Below are positions 30,594 to 39,061 of a stretch of DNA of 64,000 nucleotides, one piece after another (positions within the stretch are counted from its first letter, which is position 1; every line of letters starts with the position of its first letter). The notes beneath the pieces are model-generated. The model was given only the letters and a program-made list of their open reading frames with translations. It did not search any database and was not told where the DNA came from. Where the stretch lies: assembly GCF_003130705.1 (NCBI RefSeq), contig NZ_CP021354.1, forward strand, positions 6,324,001 through 6,388,000. Reading direction: 5' to 3'. Origin of the DNA: Rhodococcus oxybenzonivorans (GTDB lineage Bacteria > Actinomycetota > Actinomycetes > Mycobacteriales > Mycobacteriaceae). The translations under genes and the position numbers were made by a program.

Positions 30594-31199
30594 TCAGATT
30601 GCGGGCAGCTCGTCGATCAACCTATCCAGCAGTTCTGTGTCGTGGCGGGCCGGGCGCGGCGGCCGCATCGCGACCTCGACCCCAGTCGGGAAACCGCGGA
30701 GGACGCGGCCCGGGGCGAGTCGATCCAGGGCGCCGTACCATTCGGCCAGCGGTTCGGCGAGAGCGGCGTGTAGGTCGAAATGACGGCGCCGTCGAGTGGG
30801 GTCCGCAGCTCGTTGCCGCACTAGCTGCTGCGGACCGGGGATCGACAACAGCACCACATCGGCGAATCCGACCCGACGCTGAGCGAACATGCGCCGGACC
30901 GCGGCGAGTTCGTGCTCGAATCGCGTGACCGGTGCCGCACCCACTGCAGCCAGGCACCAGCTGTAATGCAGTTTCAGCGGATCGCTGTCGCACACCGCCA
31001 TCCCGGTGGCGTTCTCCAATGCCAGCGCCTGTGTCCACCGCTGTGCGTTGACCTGCGCCCAATAGGTCGCCTGCTCGACCGGATCGGACCCATCCGGTTC
31101 CTGGCCTGTCGGGCTGTATTCGGCGACGAACGGGCCACCGGTGGCCCGGCACCACGTCGTTTTACCGGCGGCACTGGGCCCTTCGACGACGACAATCAC
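30594..31199 (-). CDS. P-loop ATPase/kinase-like protein
   Basis: This protein of about 201 residues has an N-terminal Walker A motif, VEGPSAAGKTT (residues 6-15), as in nucleoside or nucleotide kinases of the AAA_33/thymidylate-kinase-like fold. A later segment, VGFADVVLLSIPGPQQLVRQR, contains an Arg-rich lid (RAADPTRRRRHFDLH). The GTG at 31199 has AGGG 7 bases upstream; an in-frame TTG at 31205 is possible. Substrate not recognisable. It diverges from the methyltransferase gene. Confidence 0.65.
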   Translation of the reverse strand: MIVVVEGPSAAGKTTWCRATGGPFVAEYSPTGQEPDGSDPVEQATYWAQVNAQRWTQALALENATGMAVCDSDPLKLHYSWCLAAVGAAPVTRFEHELAAVRRMFAQRRVGFADVVLLSIPGPQQLVRQRAADPTRRRRHFDLHAALAEPLAEWYGALDRLAPGRVLRGFPTGVEVAMRPPRPARHDTELLDRLIDELPAI

Positions 31200-31316
31200 C
31201 TGCAAACCCTACACATTCCAGGGCCTCGCGATCATTGAGCTGCACCGTCCAAGTGCACGCCCCGATGAAGCTTCCCGTGACTAAGCAACTCCGCGGACAA
31301 AGTATCGTTCCTCGGC

Positions 31317-32024
31317 ATGGATTCTTGGGCGGCGTACGACGCGATGGGGCAGGACTTCGCAGATCATGCAGCTGGTGGGGCGGCCAACGCGCACTATGAC
31401 CGGCCCGCGATGCTCGCCGCTCTAGGGAACGTCGCAGACCAAGACGTTCTGGATGCGGCGTGCGGCCCAGGTCTCTACCTCCAGGAGTTGATCGAGGGTG
31501 GAGCTCGGGTGCGGGGATTCGATGGCAGCGAGGAAATGATCCGGCTCGCCCGGCAACGCGTGGGCGAGGGTGTGGAGATCCGGCAGGCCAGCCTCGACCA
31601 GCCGTTGCCGTATGACGACGGATCATTCGACAGCGTCCTGTGTGCCCTGGCGATTCACTACGCCGCTGATCGTCGCGCAACATTCCGCGAGTTCTTTCGA
31701 GTGCTGCGGCCGGGTGGTCGGTGTGTGATCTCGACGCAGCACGCCACGACGGATTGGCTGCGTAAGGGCGGTTCGTATTTCGATGTGGTGCTAGAAGCAG
31801 ACATCTGGCGCGTCGGTGGGCGCGAGCAGGAAGTTCAGTATTGGCGCGAACCGCTCAGCGAACTATGCGCGGCAGCCACTGATGCCGGCTTCGTGATCCG
31901 CCAGGTCATCGAGCCTCGCCCCGCGGAGAGTATGCGTCAGGCGTGGCCGGAGGATTACGTCCAGCTGATGCAGCGTCCCGGATTCTTAATGCTCGATCTT
32001 CTCCGGTTGTCTGAGGTGGGCTGA
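31317..32024 (+). CDS. Class I SAM-dependent methyltransferase
   Basis: This 235-residue methyltransferase has the Rossmann SAM motif VLDAACGPGLYLQEL near residues 42-56. The acidic motif II is in VRGFDGSEEMIRLARQRV, motif III in YDDGSFDSVLCALAIHYAAD and the post-motif in FRVLRPGGRCVIS. It belongs to the UbiE/Methyltransf_11 type that act on small molecules; the substrate is unknown. Confidence 0.85.
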   Translation: MDSWAAYDAMGQDFADHAAGGAANAHYDRPAMLAALGNVADQDVLDAACGPGLYLQELIEGGARVRGFDGSEEMIRLARQRVGEGVEIRQASLDQPLPYDDGSFDSVLCALAIHYAADRRATFREFFRVLRPGGRCVISTQHATTDWLRKGGSYFDVVLEADIWRVGGREQEVQYWREPLSELCAAATDAGFVIRQVIEPRPAESMRQAWPEDYVQLMQRPGFLMLDLLRLSEVG

Positions 32025-32045
32025 CCTGGCTGAGTCGGTGTCGGT

Positions 32046-32075
32046 CCGTGCTCGTCCCGGAAAGGGATCCCCTGT
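32046..32075 (-). repeat. Half copy of the GGGACGAG palindromic repeat
   Basis: On the minus strand the sequence reads GGATCCCTTTCCGGGACGAGC, matching the left half of the copies at 36361 and 45680 (GGATCCCGTTCCGGGACGAGC). The right arm is absent or unrecognisable. The repeat lies between the methyltransferase stop and the next gene. Confidence 0.6.
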
Positions 32076-32114
32076 TGGAACGTCGAATCGGGGGTCGCGG
32101 TAGACAATGGTCAG

Positions 32115-32699
32115 GTGAGCTTTGAACTGTGCAAAGAGTCCTCTGCCGCGGATTGGCTAATCAAGCAGGGTCTTCCGTGGTATCGACTAGCGGGGCGAGG
32201 TCCGCTCGGATTTCCGAAGTATGCGCGGGTGAGGTTCATACCCGATCCGAGTTTCCCCGGCCAGAAGACGAACGAGGTCGAGTTCGACCAGAAGGAACTG
32301 ACCGAGAAAGAGCAGGTCGGCGTCGCACTGGACCTCCTGTCGCAATACACAACTACACCGAATGAGTGCTACTTCTGCATGTGGGACGGATGGGAAGATA
32401 CTGCCATCCACGTCGCGCCCAACTTCGTGATCCCTAACCGCGACTATTGGCTGTTCCGCGGCACACTCGCGGACTATGCAGACTGGAACAGCAGTGACCC
32501 TGCGCGGTGGCCGTACGGTTCCTCACCTGACCCCGCATTCATTTGGCCAGCAGATCGCGCCTGGTGCGTGACCAACGATGTCGATCCGCACTTCGCAACC
32601 ATCGGCGCCGACGTGGAAGCAATAGATCAGATCGTGGCCGACCAACGAATCGACGCCATGCTCGACGACCCAGAGCAGGAGCCACCGTACTGGGGCTAG
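32115..32699 (+). CDS. Unknown protein with WP-DRAW motif, paralogue of the gene at 45794
   Basis: The 194-residue soluble protein contains TTTPNECYFCMWDGW, VAPNFVIPNRDYWLFRGTLAD and IWPADRAWCVTNDVDPHFATIG. The same ordered motifs occur in the C-terminal half of the protein at 45794-46564 (TTTPDDCWFGFWEG, RVHIPFRDNYLLHGTVRD, WWPQDRAWFVASDIDLMSTYIG). The family is common in actinobacteria as isolated genes but has no function known to me. GTG start at 32115, with AGG nearby only. Confidence 0.65.
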   Translation: MSFELCKESSAADWLIKQGLPWYRLAGRGPLGFPKYARVRFIPDPSFPGQKTNEVEFDQKELTEKEQVGVALDLLSQYTTTPNECYFCMWDGWEDTAIHVAPNFVIPNRDYWLFRGTLADYADWNSSDPARWPYGSSPDPAFIWPADRAWCVTNDVDPHFATIGADVEAIDQIVADQRIDAMLDDPEQEPPYWG

Positions 32700-32774
32700 T
32701 CACGGCACCGCGGCGCTGCGCTACGGCGAGATGTTGGTAACCCGCGCTGCGTGGTTTCGGGCCCGCCACCGTTT

Positions 32775-32862
32775 GAGGATCCGCTTTCGGGACGAGCGCC
32801 TGACCCTTCCGGTGCGCGCTGGGCGTCGATCTCGTCCCGGTGCAGGTTCCCCAACCGGGAGT
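32775..32862 (+). repeat. Intergenic palindromic repeat, copy C
   Basis: The arms CGGGACGAG (32788-32796) and CTCGTCCCG (32831-32839) flank a 34-nt GC-rich interior that can pair further (GCGCC...GGGCGTCGAT). The left shoulder is GAGGATCCGCTT and the right shoulder GGTTCC. It lies between 32699 and the gene at 32933, just like the other copies between genes. Confidence 0.8.
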
Positions 32863-32932
32863 CCCAAGGCATGCGACGATCGCAGTGCTCGATCGAAACC
32901 GCCTGAGGACTTGGCGACACGAAGGAGTTGAC

Positions 32933-33193
32933 GTGCAAAACCCAGAGGTCACGAGCCGTCTCGCCGCATTGGACGCAGTTCTGTGGGCGATAGACAACCG
33001 TCACGAGCTGGATGACCTCGCTCTTGCATCAGCGAACGAGGCGGAGCTAGTCGCTGAACTACAGCGCCTCCATGGTTTCACTGACGAACAGTGTGGCTTC
33101 GTCGTCACCTCGTCTGCCAGAGTTCTGACTCAGCAGTATCGGAACAAGATCGCGGCGGAGCGCGAAGAAGCGCTGAAAGACCTGCGCGACTAG
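32933..33193 (+). CDS. Stand-alone GyrA/ParC coiled-coil-like small protein
   Basis: The 86-residue helical protein aligns by eye with the GyrA/ParC tower and coiled-coil region. RLAALDAVLWAIDNRHELDDL corresponds to the gyrase RLHILEGL-type helix, and DEQCGFVVTSSARVLTQQYRNKIAAE to the EQAQAILDLRLQKLTGLE helix. There are no catalytic or DNA-binding domains. The GTG at 32933 has GAAGGAG 6 bases upstream. It might interfere with or modulate topoisomerase assembly, which is pure inference. Confidence 0.6.
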   Translation: MQNPEVTSRLAALDAVLWAIDNRHELDDLALASANEAELVAELQRLHGFTDEQCGFVVTSSARVLTQQYRNKIAAEREEALKDLRD

Positions 33194-33320
33194 GGAGACT
33201 CCATCTTGCTGTGACAGTTCCATTACGTCACCAGGAGTCGATCGCTGATGGAGATGCATCCAGGAAGCTGGGGTGACACGGGCTTGTCACGCTGCGTCAA
33301 CTTGGGGCGATACGTAGACC

Positions 33321-33797
33321 ATGAGGGTGAGAAAAGCCGCGATAGGTGCCAGCGCTCTTGTCGCGATCGCAACCGCGACCTGCGCCTGCTCGCCCGGCGA
33401 TGACACCGAACCGCGCGAACCGGCCATCATCGTCCAATCCACCCAGTTCGCACCGCCGCCGGCGCCGATCACCGATCTCGTCCCCACCGCCGAGCAACTG
33501 ACCGCCCTGTACAACGCCACCACCAACTACTCCATACGCGAGGAGGACCGTGCGCGACTCTTGGAGGGCCCCAGCGACCAGACGACCTTGCGAATCGCGC
33601 GGGCCTGGGGTGCGCAACCCTCATCCCAATACATCCAGTTCACCACCGTGGAACCCGTCGGCCCAGACATGATCAACACGACTGGGCAGGGCCGCGTCGA
33701 AGGCATGGAGCCGTACCCAGTGGGACCAATCCCTTTCGTGCGTTCCAACGCCGCTTCACTGCCCGACAACGGTGTCGAAACTCGCAGCCCACTCTAG
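33321..33797 (+). CDS. MTB12-like exported protein, possibly truncated
   Basis: The 158-residue protein has a signal peptide (MRVRKAAIGASALVAIATAT) with cysteines at 21 and 23 that only weakly fit a lipobox. The mature part carries PTAEQLTALYNATTNYSIR, LLEGPSDQTTLRIARAW and FTTVEPVGPDMINTTGQGRVEG, in the order of the mycobacterial low-molecular-weight antigen MTB12 domain. The last strand of that domain (normally a VxxGGxW-type ending) is not evident, so the C-terminus may be shortened. Cell-envelope or secreted location expected. Confidence 0.6.
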   Translation: MRVRKAAIGASALVAIATATCACSPGDDTEPREPAIIVQSTQFAPPPAPITDLVPTAEQLTALYNATTNYSIREEDRARLLEGPSDQTTLRIARAWGAQPSSQYIQFTTVEPVGPDMINTTGQGRVEGMEPYPVGPIPFVRSNAASLPDNGVETRSPL

Positions 33798-33976
33798 CCG
33801 TCAAGTTGCTCTCGTCTGAGATTTCTGTGTGTGCTGAAAGGCGCCGGCCGGTAGGCGGGAAGGGTGATCGCGTCCCACCAACTCGGGCTGCTAGACGACA
33901 ACGCTGCCGGGATGCCGACAGGATGCCGTTTACTAAGTTGGACCACCAGTCGTGATTCCCAATTGATGGAGCTGGG

Positions 33977-34369
33977 ATGTCGAAGACAGATGCCGTGTAC
34001 GTCATAGATGGCCGCCTCGTTCATTCACTTACGGACTTCTACACGATCGTGGGTGAAGCAGTATCGGGGCCCGGGGGATACTTTGGTCGCAGTCTAGATG
34101 CGTTCTCCGACTGCTTAATCGGTGGATACGGCACACCCGCGGATGGAAGATTCCGCTTCGTCTGGCAATACAGCGGTGAGTCACGCTCCGCACTCGGGTA
34201 CGCAGAAACTGTGCGCCAGCTGGAGGACCAGCTCGAACACTGCCATCCCGATCACAAGTCGAAGATGCACGAACAACTGGAACGTGCGATTGCCGCGGAG
34301 GGTCCGACGGTCTTCGACTGGCTCGTTGACATATTCCAAGTCCGCGAGGTCGAACTCGAACTTCAGTAG
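33977..34369 (+). CDS. Barstar-family (ribonuclease inhibitor/immunity) protein
   Basis: The 130-residue protein begins with the barstar fold signature YVIDGRLVHSLTDFYTIVGEA and continues GGYFGRSLDAFSDCLIGGYGTP. D41 and D45 correspond to barstar Asp35 and Asp39, which block barnase-like active sites. The C-terminal half (ALGYAETVRQLEDQL...GPTVFDWLVDIF) is the extension typical of actinobacterial members. No barnase-like or other toxin gene is adjacent, so this is an orphan immunity gene, presumably protecting against a toxin made by other cells or now lost. Confidence 0.88.
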   Translation: MSKTDAVYVIDGRLVHSLTDFYTIVGEAVSGPGGYFGRSLDAFSDCLIGGYGTPADGRFRFVWQYSGESRSALGYAETVRQLEDQLEHCHPDHKSKMHEQLERAIAAEGPTVFDWLVDIFQVREVELELQ

Positions 34370-34544
34370 GGCACCCAACTCAGTGCAGCTTGACAGATGT
34401 CGGATGGGAGAGTGAACAACGAATGGAAGCTGTCCCGCGCCTACGTCTGCGGCATTTTGACCGTTCTCGCCGACCTCCCAGATCCAAGTCCAAGTACCCA
34501 GAGCGCATATCAGTGCGAGTGAGAGTCCGGAAACAGCGATAGCG

Positions 34545-34630
34545 CTCCCCTCACCGGGACGAGATCGGCGCCCAGCACGTGCCCGCAGCGGTTGGCGCTC
34601 GTCCCGGCTGTGGATCCCTCACCGGTTGGC
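34545..34630 (-). repeat. Intergenic palindromic repeat, copy D (inverted)
   Basis: The arms CGGGACGAG (34555-34563) and CTCGTCCCG (34598-34606) lie in the 302-bp gap 34370-34671. Read on the minus strand, the order of shoulders (GGATCC, arm, GCGCC...GGGCGCCGATCTCGTCCCG) matches copies A-C, so this copy is inverted. The rest of the gap shows no gene. Confidence 0.78.
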
Positions 34631-34671
34631 GATCTGGCGCTACCGTGCGCGCTGTGTGACAGCCTTGAGAG

Positions 34672-35022
34672 ATGCCGATGCCGAGTTGGTTGGATCAGCC
34701 CGCGAATAGTCAGTACAAGCGGCAGTTGCGGGCGCTTGGGGCCGCAACACCACACTGGTGGCCGGGCGAGATGATCGTCGATGTAGTTGGTGGTGACCTC
34801 GAATGCGGGGCTGTTATCAGCCACCTTCCCGTTTCAGGTCATACGTATCTTGCGCGCTTGCCAAGAGATCAGGACCCGCCGGAGGGTGTTGCCGCCACCC
34901 TGGCAGAAATACAACGCGGGCACTACCAGCACGAATGGTCAGACGGCGAGTGGCGGTGGATGCTTCTCACGCGCGAGGCCCTCACCGCTGAGGATCTCGA
35001 GCGCATCAAGTCGTCGTTCTGA
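34672..35022 (+). CDS. Unknown protein, EWSD-domain, paralogous to C-terminus of 40531 gene
   Basis: The 116-residue protein shares an ordered pattern with the last 100 residues of the protein at 40531-41445: WWPGEMIVDVVGGD / YWPTGVDVQPVVGD, SGHTYLARLPR / EGHPTLARWPR, and YQHEWSDGEWRWMLLT...LTAEDLERI / YRHSVEWSDDHWQWRLMT...ITQGDLEQI. Here the domain stands alone. Function is not known. ATG at 34672 with GAGA upstream. Confidence 0.65.
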   Translation: MPMPSWLDQPANSQYKRQLRALGAATPHWWPGEMIVDVVGGDLECGAVISHLPVSGHTYLARLPRDQDPPEGVAATLAEIQRGHYQHEWSDGEWRWMLLTREALTAEDLERIKSSF

Positions 35023-35057
35023 TTGCGCACATCGACGGGTAACCGGTGATGGATCGC

Positions 35058-35699
35058 TCAGTGAGCAACTGCGACCGTGATCGCGCGGTTGTCGGTTGAT
35101 GTGTCGACTGTGACCTCGGGTGTGCTGCTTCGGGTTCCGACGAAGGATTGCGTCACAGTGCCGCTGCTCGAGTAAGTGAGAACCTCGACCACTGCCGCTG
35201 CGTCGCCGTCGGGGGTGAGGCGCATCGGCAGTCCGGGGCCGTCTCCGGCTTTATTGGAGTCCACGGAGGTCAGATCGATCTGCAGAATGCACGAACCCAA
35301 AATCGGCACGGCGCCATCCGTTCCTCGAAGAAACGGCGTCTGGACGAAGCGGACTGACCAGCCCATCGACCCGTCGCCCCCGAGGCTGAAGGTAACGGTC
35401 TCACCGTCCAAGGTCGGTTCGAGATCGACCGAATCCAGCCTGGGTCGAGCCGGACCGGGCAAAAGTTCGCCAGGTTGCACCGGCACCAACCCGGTACGAA
35501 CCGGCGGAGGATTGCCGACGAGGAGTTGCCCGGAGAACGACTCGAACTGCTGACACTGCCCATCCCGTGTCGTCTCAACGGCGGCGGTGCTCGGGGGGTT
35601 CTCGGCCGGCCCTCCGCCACATGCGGTCGATAGGGTCAGAACCGGAAGACAAAGGGCGAGGGCTGCCACGCTTACGTTGTTTCGCCTGGCTGCAAGCAT
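35058..35699 (-). CDS. AMIN-like-domain lipoprotein
   Basis: The 213-residue protein has a lipoprotein-type signal (RRNNVSVAALALCLPVLTLSTAC) with the acylated Cys at about residue 27. The mature part resembles AMIN-like domains of actinobacterial lipoproteins: LDSVDLEPTLDGETVTFSLGG, MGWSVRFVQTPFLRGTDGAVPILGSCILQIDLTSV. The likely location is the outer face of the membrane. ATG 35699 with AGGATT upstream is preferred to a start 30 bases earlier. Confidence 0.68.
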   Translation of the reverse strand: MLAARRNNVSVAALALCLPVLTLSTACGGGPAENPPSTAAVETTRDGQCQQFESFSGQLLVGNPPPVRTGLVPVQPGELLPGPARPRLDSVDLEPTLDGETVTFSLGGDGSMGWSVRFVQTPFLRGTDGAVPILGSCILQIDLTSVDSNKAGDGPGLPMRLTPDGDAAAVVEVLTYSSSGTVTQSFVGTRSSTPEVTVDTSTDNRAITVAVAH

Positions 35700-35814
35700 G
35701 TTGCAATCCTTCGTGGTCGGCGTTCGCAAGGGATATCGCTCACCAGGTCTATCGTCAGAGAATTTCGTTCCGTTCCACCAGGACCCTTATCCCCATGGGT
35801 GAGGCCTGTTGCCG

Positions 35815-35906
35815 TTAGCGGAACGTTCACCGGCACGAGATGTGCGCCGCGGCGCATGTTTGGCAGCGGACGACCCTCGTCCCGCAGGGGGATCCACTAT
35901 CGGTGA
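35815..35906 (-). repeat. Intergenic palindromic repeat, copy E (inverted, diverged)
   Basis: The arms CGGCACGAG (35831-35839, one mismatch) and CTCGTCCCG (35876-35884) sit in the 302-bp gap 35700-36001. On the minus strand the order is CGGTCACCGATAGTGGATCC, then arm, then ATGCGCCGCGGCGCA (itself a small palindrome), then arm, then GTTCCGC. No gene was found in this gap. Confidence 0.7.
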
Positions 35907-36001
35907 CCGTCTATCGCTCCAGTCCGGGCGGTCGGCCACCCCCGTCCATTCCGTGGGCGATTCCTTCGCCCGGTCGCTCAAGTGGCACGGATACTGACTG
36001 A

Positions 36002-36343
36002 GTGGAGCGGGACGAGGCGATCGCGACGAATCGGATACAGCGCGGTACTCCGGTGGCCTATAGGGGGCAGGACACCGACCGCGACATTCTCAATCCGGCG
36101 TCGCAACCTGCCCTGCTATTTCATGGACATCCAGGACGAATCACCGACCCGACGCTGCAACACGTCCAGGTGGATTGGGTGGGTCTTGAGGATGAGCCAG
36201 CGAGCTTCGCCGTCGGATTCTGCCCGACCACCGTCGACGGTGGATGGGCCGGCCCTACGGTGCCGGGGTTGGCAGAGATTTCGGAGGACGAGTTCAGGGT
36301 GCGGAAGCAACGAATTGAGAGCGGCCAGCGCCCTCTGCCGTGA
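36002..36343 (+). CDS. Unknown protein, GHPGRI family (paralogue of 51753 gene)
   Basis: This 113-residue protein begins at GTG 36002. The core FHGHPGRITDPTLQHVQVDWVGLEDEPASFAVGFC matches SGHPGRIADPTRQHIRVDWV, GLEHEPISYAAGFC in the protein at 51753-52082. The conserved HPGR, DWVGLE and GFC motifs suggest one compact domain. Function unknown. It is followed 15 bp later by palindromic repeat copy A. Confidence 0.62.
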   Translation: MERDEAIATNRIQRGTPVAYRGQDTDRDILNPASQPALLFHGHPGRITDPTLQHVQVDWVGLEDEPASFAVGFCPTTVDGGWAGPTVPGLAEISEDEFRVRKQRIESGQRPLP

Positions 36344-36360
36344 CCCGCTCTAGCGGTGTC

Positions 36361-36450
36361 CGGTCATGGATCCCGTTCCGGGACGAGCGTCGCCGGCAGC
36401 CGGACATGCGCTCGGCGCCGTTCTCGTCCCGCTGGTGGTTCCTCAATCGG
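36361..36450 (+). repeat. Intergenic palindromic repeat, copy A
   Basis: The arms CGGGACGAG (36379-36387) and CTCGTCCCG (36423-36431) enclose 35 nt. Positions 36371-36442 are identical to 45689-45760 at 71 of 72 bases although the copies lie 9.3 kb apart. It fills most of the gap between the genes at 36002 and 36504. Confidence 0.9.
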
Positions 36451-36503
36451 AGTCTCGGAACCTGGCGATATGATCAACCCGTGCTCAATCGTGTGATGGA
36501 GTT

Positions 36504-37118
36504 ATGACACAACGTCCGCTGACGGTGCCGATTGTGCTCAAGTCCGACGTGCTGCCTTACACCGCGCCGTTCCACCTGGATAGCCAGATCGGGGTCCACC
36601 TGTCCTGGACACCCACGCTGGGACGGTGGTGGCGCAATCTTGCGGAGGGATGGCACCTCACCATGCCGATTCGGTTGCACTCGGAAATCTCAGCCGGTGC
36701 CCGCGATACGTACATCACGCAGGGCGGGACACCTGTTGCCGTTGACGTGGTGGCGGAGCTGGCGGGCGTTAACGTTGCGACGAATGTTGATCTGCCGCTG
36801 CCAGCCTCGCGTCGTATCGAGCTTTCCGGAGCTCTCAATGTATTGGAACCTGAGGATCGGACCGACGGCCGACGTATCCAGGCTCGCGTGCTTCCGACCA
36901 TTGGCAGGGTGGACCGCATCCGGATGATTTCCGTCGCGACTGGAATTCCTGCCGACGCTCCCGACGGGTGGATTGCGAGCCAGTATCTACCGGGAACTGC
37001 GCGCGAGTACGAACTCCGCCGCAGTCCAACGGGCGTGTACACCTATCCAACGGCTGAAGGTTACGACGGGGATTACCGCGAAGAGCTCCTCGTTGTCGAT
37101 CTAACGTGCGCGGGATGA
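36504..37118 (+). CDS. Hypothetical protein, unknown family
   Basis: The 204-residue, probably soluble, beta-rich protein starts MTQRPLTVPIVLKSDVLPYT. No signal peptide, membrane helix or catalytic motif is seen. It has balanced codon use and a clear start (ATG 36504 after TGGAGT). It lies alone after repeat copy A and converges with the next minus-strand gene. Confidence 0.55.
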   Translation: MTQRPLTVPIVLKSDVLPYTAPFHLDSQIGVHLSWTPTLGRWWRNLAEGWHLTMPIRLHSEISAGARDTYITQGGTPVAVDVVAELAGVNVATNVDLPLPASRRIELSGALNVLEPEDRTDGRRIQARVLPTIGRVDRIRMISVATGIPADAPDGWIASQYLPGTAREYELRRSPTGVYTYPTAEGYDGDYREELLVVDLTCAG

Positions 37119-37177
37119 GCCGCCGCCCGATACTCCGTGGCGGGATCCCTCAGAGACTCACGGACCAGGGTCTTGCC

Positions 37178-37666
37178 CTACCGCTCGATGTGCTGACATA
37201 GCTCGCCAATGGCGGCAACCGTGGCGTCGGTATGGGTATCGATCCAAACCGGACCATCGTCGCGCTTGCGCGGCTGCAGCATGCGTTGTCCCTGTGAGGG
37301 CCACTGCACGAAGTCGTAGCCAGCGAGGTCTGACTGAACGGTATCTGCCACCCAGACCGCGGCCTCAGTGAACGGAGCATCCATCGACAAGCCGTCGCAG
37401 CGGCTGAATCCACTGATGCCGTGTACGCCCTGCCAGCCGATGGTGACGGCGTAGTTGCCGTTAACGGCAAGCTCCCACACCAATCCGCCCAACCGCACGT
37501 CGCGCCCGTACCGCAGGCACCGCAGATCGCGGGCGACGGCTTCGAGTGCACGCACCCATACCTGCGGCGCCTCGACGTCGTGATCAGACCCGATCGCCGG
37601 GCCTCCGTCGAACAAGCCGAAGTGCCACACCAAACTGTCCTGATTCCACAAGTCCTGGATCGGCAT
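37178..37666 (-). CDS. Hypothetical protein, unknown family
   Basis: The 162-residue soluble protein starts MPIQDLWNQDSLVWHFGLFD. It contains VRLGGLVWELAVNGNYAVTIGWQGVHGISGF, a tryptophan-rich beta region. No known motif. It stands alone between convergent and divergent neighbours. Confidence 0.55.
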   Translation of the reverse strand: MPIQDLWNQDSLVWHFGLFDGGPAIGSDHDVEAPQVWVRALEAVARDLRCLRYGRDVRLGGLVWELAVNGNYAVTIGWQGVHGISGFSRCDGLSMDAPFTEAAVWVADTVQSDLAGYDFVQWPSQGQRMLQPRKRDDGPVWIDTHTDATVAAIGELCQHIER

Positions 37667-37883
37667 AACGCCATCTTCGCGCGTCCGAGCTCCCCGCCCG
37701 TGTCATTAGCCTGATTGCCCGTCTCAACGCTGTTACCTCGGTGATGAAGCGGGGTGTCGTGCGCACCATCCAGCTCTGCATTACCGACCGCTGGTCGGAC
37801 AGGGATCCGTAGCCGGGATCACCAGCGACCTTCTCGCTTGAGTTGAGACTGCTGTGTCCGGCCGTCGTGACAGGATCACGGGC

Positions 37884-39023
37884 ATGGAGGAGCGCACCCT
37901 GCCGGTCAGCGAAACACAGATGACCGTGGCGATGGACTACGGCCAGTTCTGTCTCGACGGCGGCCTCGGAGATCCGGACGTCGAACTCGCACTCCTGGAG
38001 CGAGCCCAGGCCGATCAACCCAGCGCCGGCAACGGGGCCATGCTGCTGGTGCTGTGCCCCCACCAGAACAACTTCCAGATGTCGGTAACCGTGCAGGTGT
38101 GGCAGTCACGACCACCCGCGGACCGGGATCAATGGCAACAGGTCAGCGAAGGGCGACTGGAAGTCGACGACCGCGGGGTGCTGACCTTGTCATCACCGAC
38201 GACCGACCCGGTGGACGTCACGGTTCCAGCCGGCCGGTACACCGTGGAAATCTCCGGCCGAGGATTCGTCAACTACGGGTGGCCGGGATCGACGACACCC
38301 GGCGACGTGTGGCGGATCCGGCTGTGGCCGTACGACGGGATCACGAAGTCCGCGGCTCAGATGTGGGACATGCCCGGTTTCGGCGTACCGGAGAACATGC
38401 CAGCCCCGGTACCCGCAGGCGAGGAGGAGCCAGCTCACGGCAGCTCGTCGGCCACGGGCACGACGACCGCCACCGCGACAACCCGGACCACGGCGATCGA
38501 CTTCGCGGCTCATCCCGAACTGCAAAAGGTCCTGGCTTTACGCGATTTCGACGACTGTGCACCGGACGTCGCAGCCGCGATTGTGGCGATGAACCCGCAG
38601 ACACAACGGCGACTGGCGCAATGGGCCGCGATCCGCGCATTTGAGTTCGCCGGACTCGCCGACTGCCCCTGGGTCACACCGGCACTGGAGTCCTTGCGTA
38701 ACGGTGATCCACTCCCGGCACCGTTCGACGATCCGCAGTCCGCGTCCACCCGCCTCGCGGCGGAAAATCTACCGCCCCAGGGTAAGGGCGGCCCCTACCG
38801 CTCGAGTGCGGCGCCGGGTGGGGAGAAGTCACCGACAGGGAAGATGTTCGACCACGGGCCGATTCACCGCCCGTATTACGCGATGCCGGCGCTGTTCAGC
38901 GCGGCAGACCCACGGCCGATCGTCGCCGCCTTTCAGGCGTTGTCGCACGCCTGCGCCACCTACGCCGAGCATGTGGACACACTGCTTGGCGCGACCCGCA
39001 CCGAGTTCGGCATCCCCGGATAG
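37884..39023 (+). CDS. Two-domain hypothetical protein
   Basis: The 379-residue protein has an N-terminal beta-sandwich-like domain (about 1-165; MTVAMDYGQFCLDGG, VTVPAGRYTVEISGRGFVNYG, VWRIRLWPY). A Thr/Ala-rich linker (SSATGTTTATATTRTTAID) leads to a helical C-terminal domain (HPELQKVLALRDFDDCAPDV, NPQTQRRLAQWAAIRAFEF) and a Gly/Pro-rich stretch. The N-terminal style resembles immunity-type proteins common in actinobacteria, but I cannot assign a function. ATG 37884 is preferred to an upstream in-frame start. Confidence 0.58.
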   Translation: MEERTLPVSETQMTVAMDYGQFCLDGGLGDPDVELALLERAQADQPSAGNGAMLLVLCPHQNNFQMSVTVQVWQSRPPADRDQWQQVSEGRLEVDDRGVLTLSSPTTDPVDVTVPAGRYTVEISGRGFVNYGWPGSTTPGDVWRIRLWPYDGITKSAAQMWDMPGFGVPENMPAPVPAGEEEPAHGSSSATGTTTATATTRTTAIDFAAHPELQKVLALRDFDDCAPDVAAAIVAMNPQTQRRLAQWAAIRAFEFAGLADCPWVTPALESLRNGDPLPAPFDDPQSASTRLAAENLPPQGKGGPYRSSAAPGGEKSPTGKMFDHGPIHRPYYAMPALFSAADPRPIVAAFQALSHACATYAEHVDTLLGATRTEFGIPG

Positions 39024-39061
39024 ACACCGAGGGCCGGAAAATCCAGGTCATCGCCCGAAAC

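Noticed and set aside
37150..37674. 174-codon minus-strand ORF overlapping the hypothetical gene at 37178
   Set aside because: The alternative frame gives Cys/Arg/Ser-rich low-complexity protein; the 37178-37666 frame has more natural composition and a better start.
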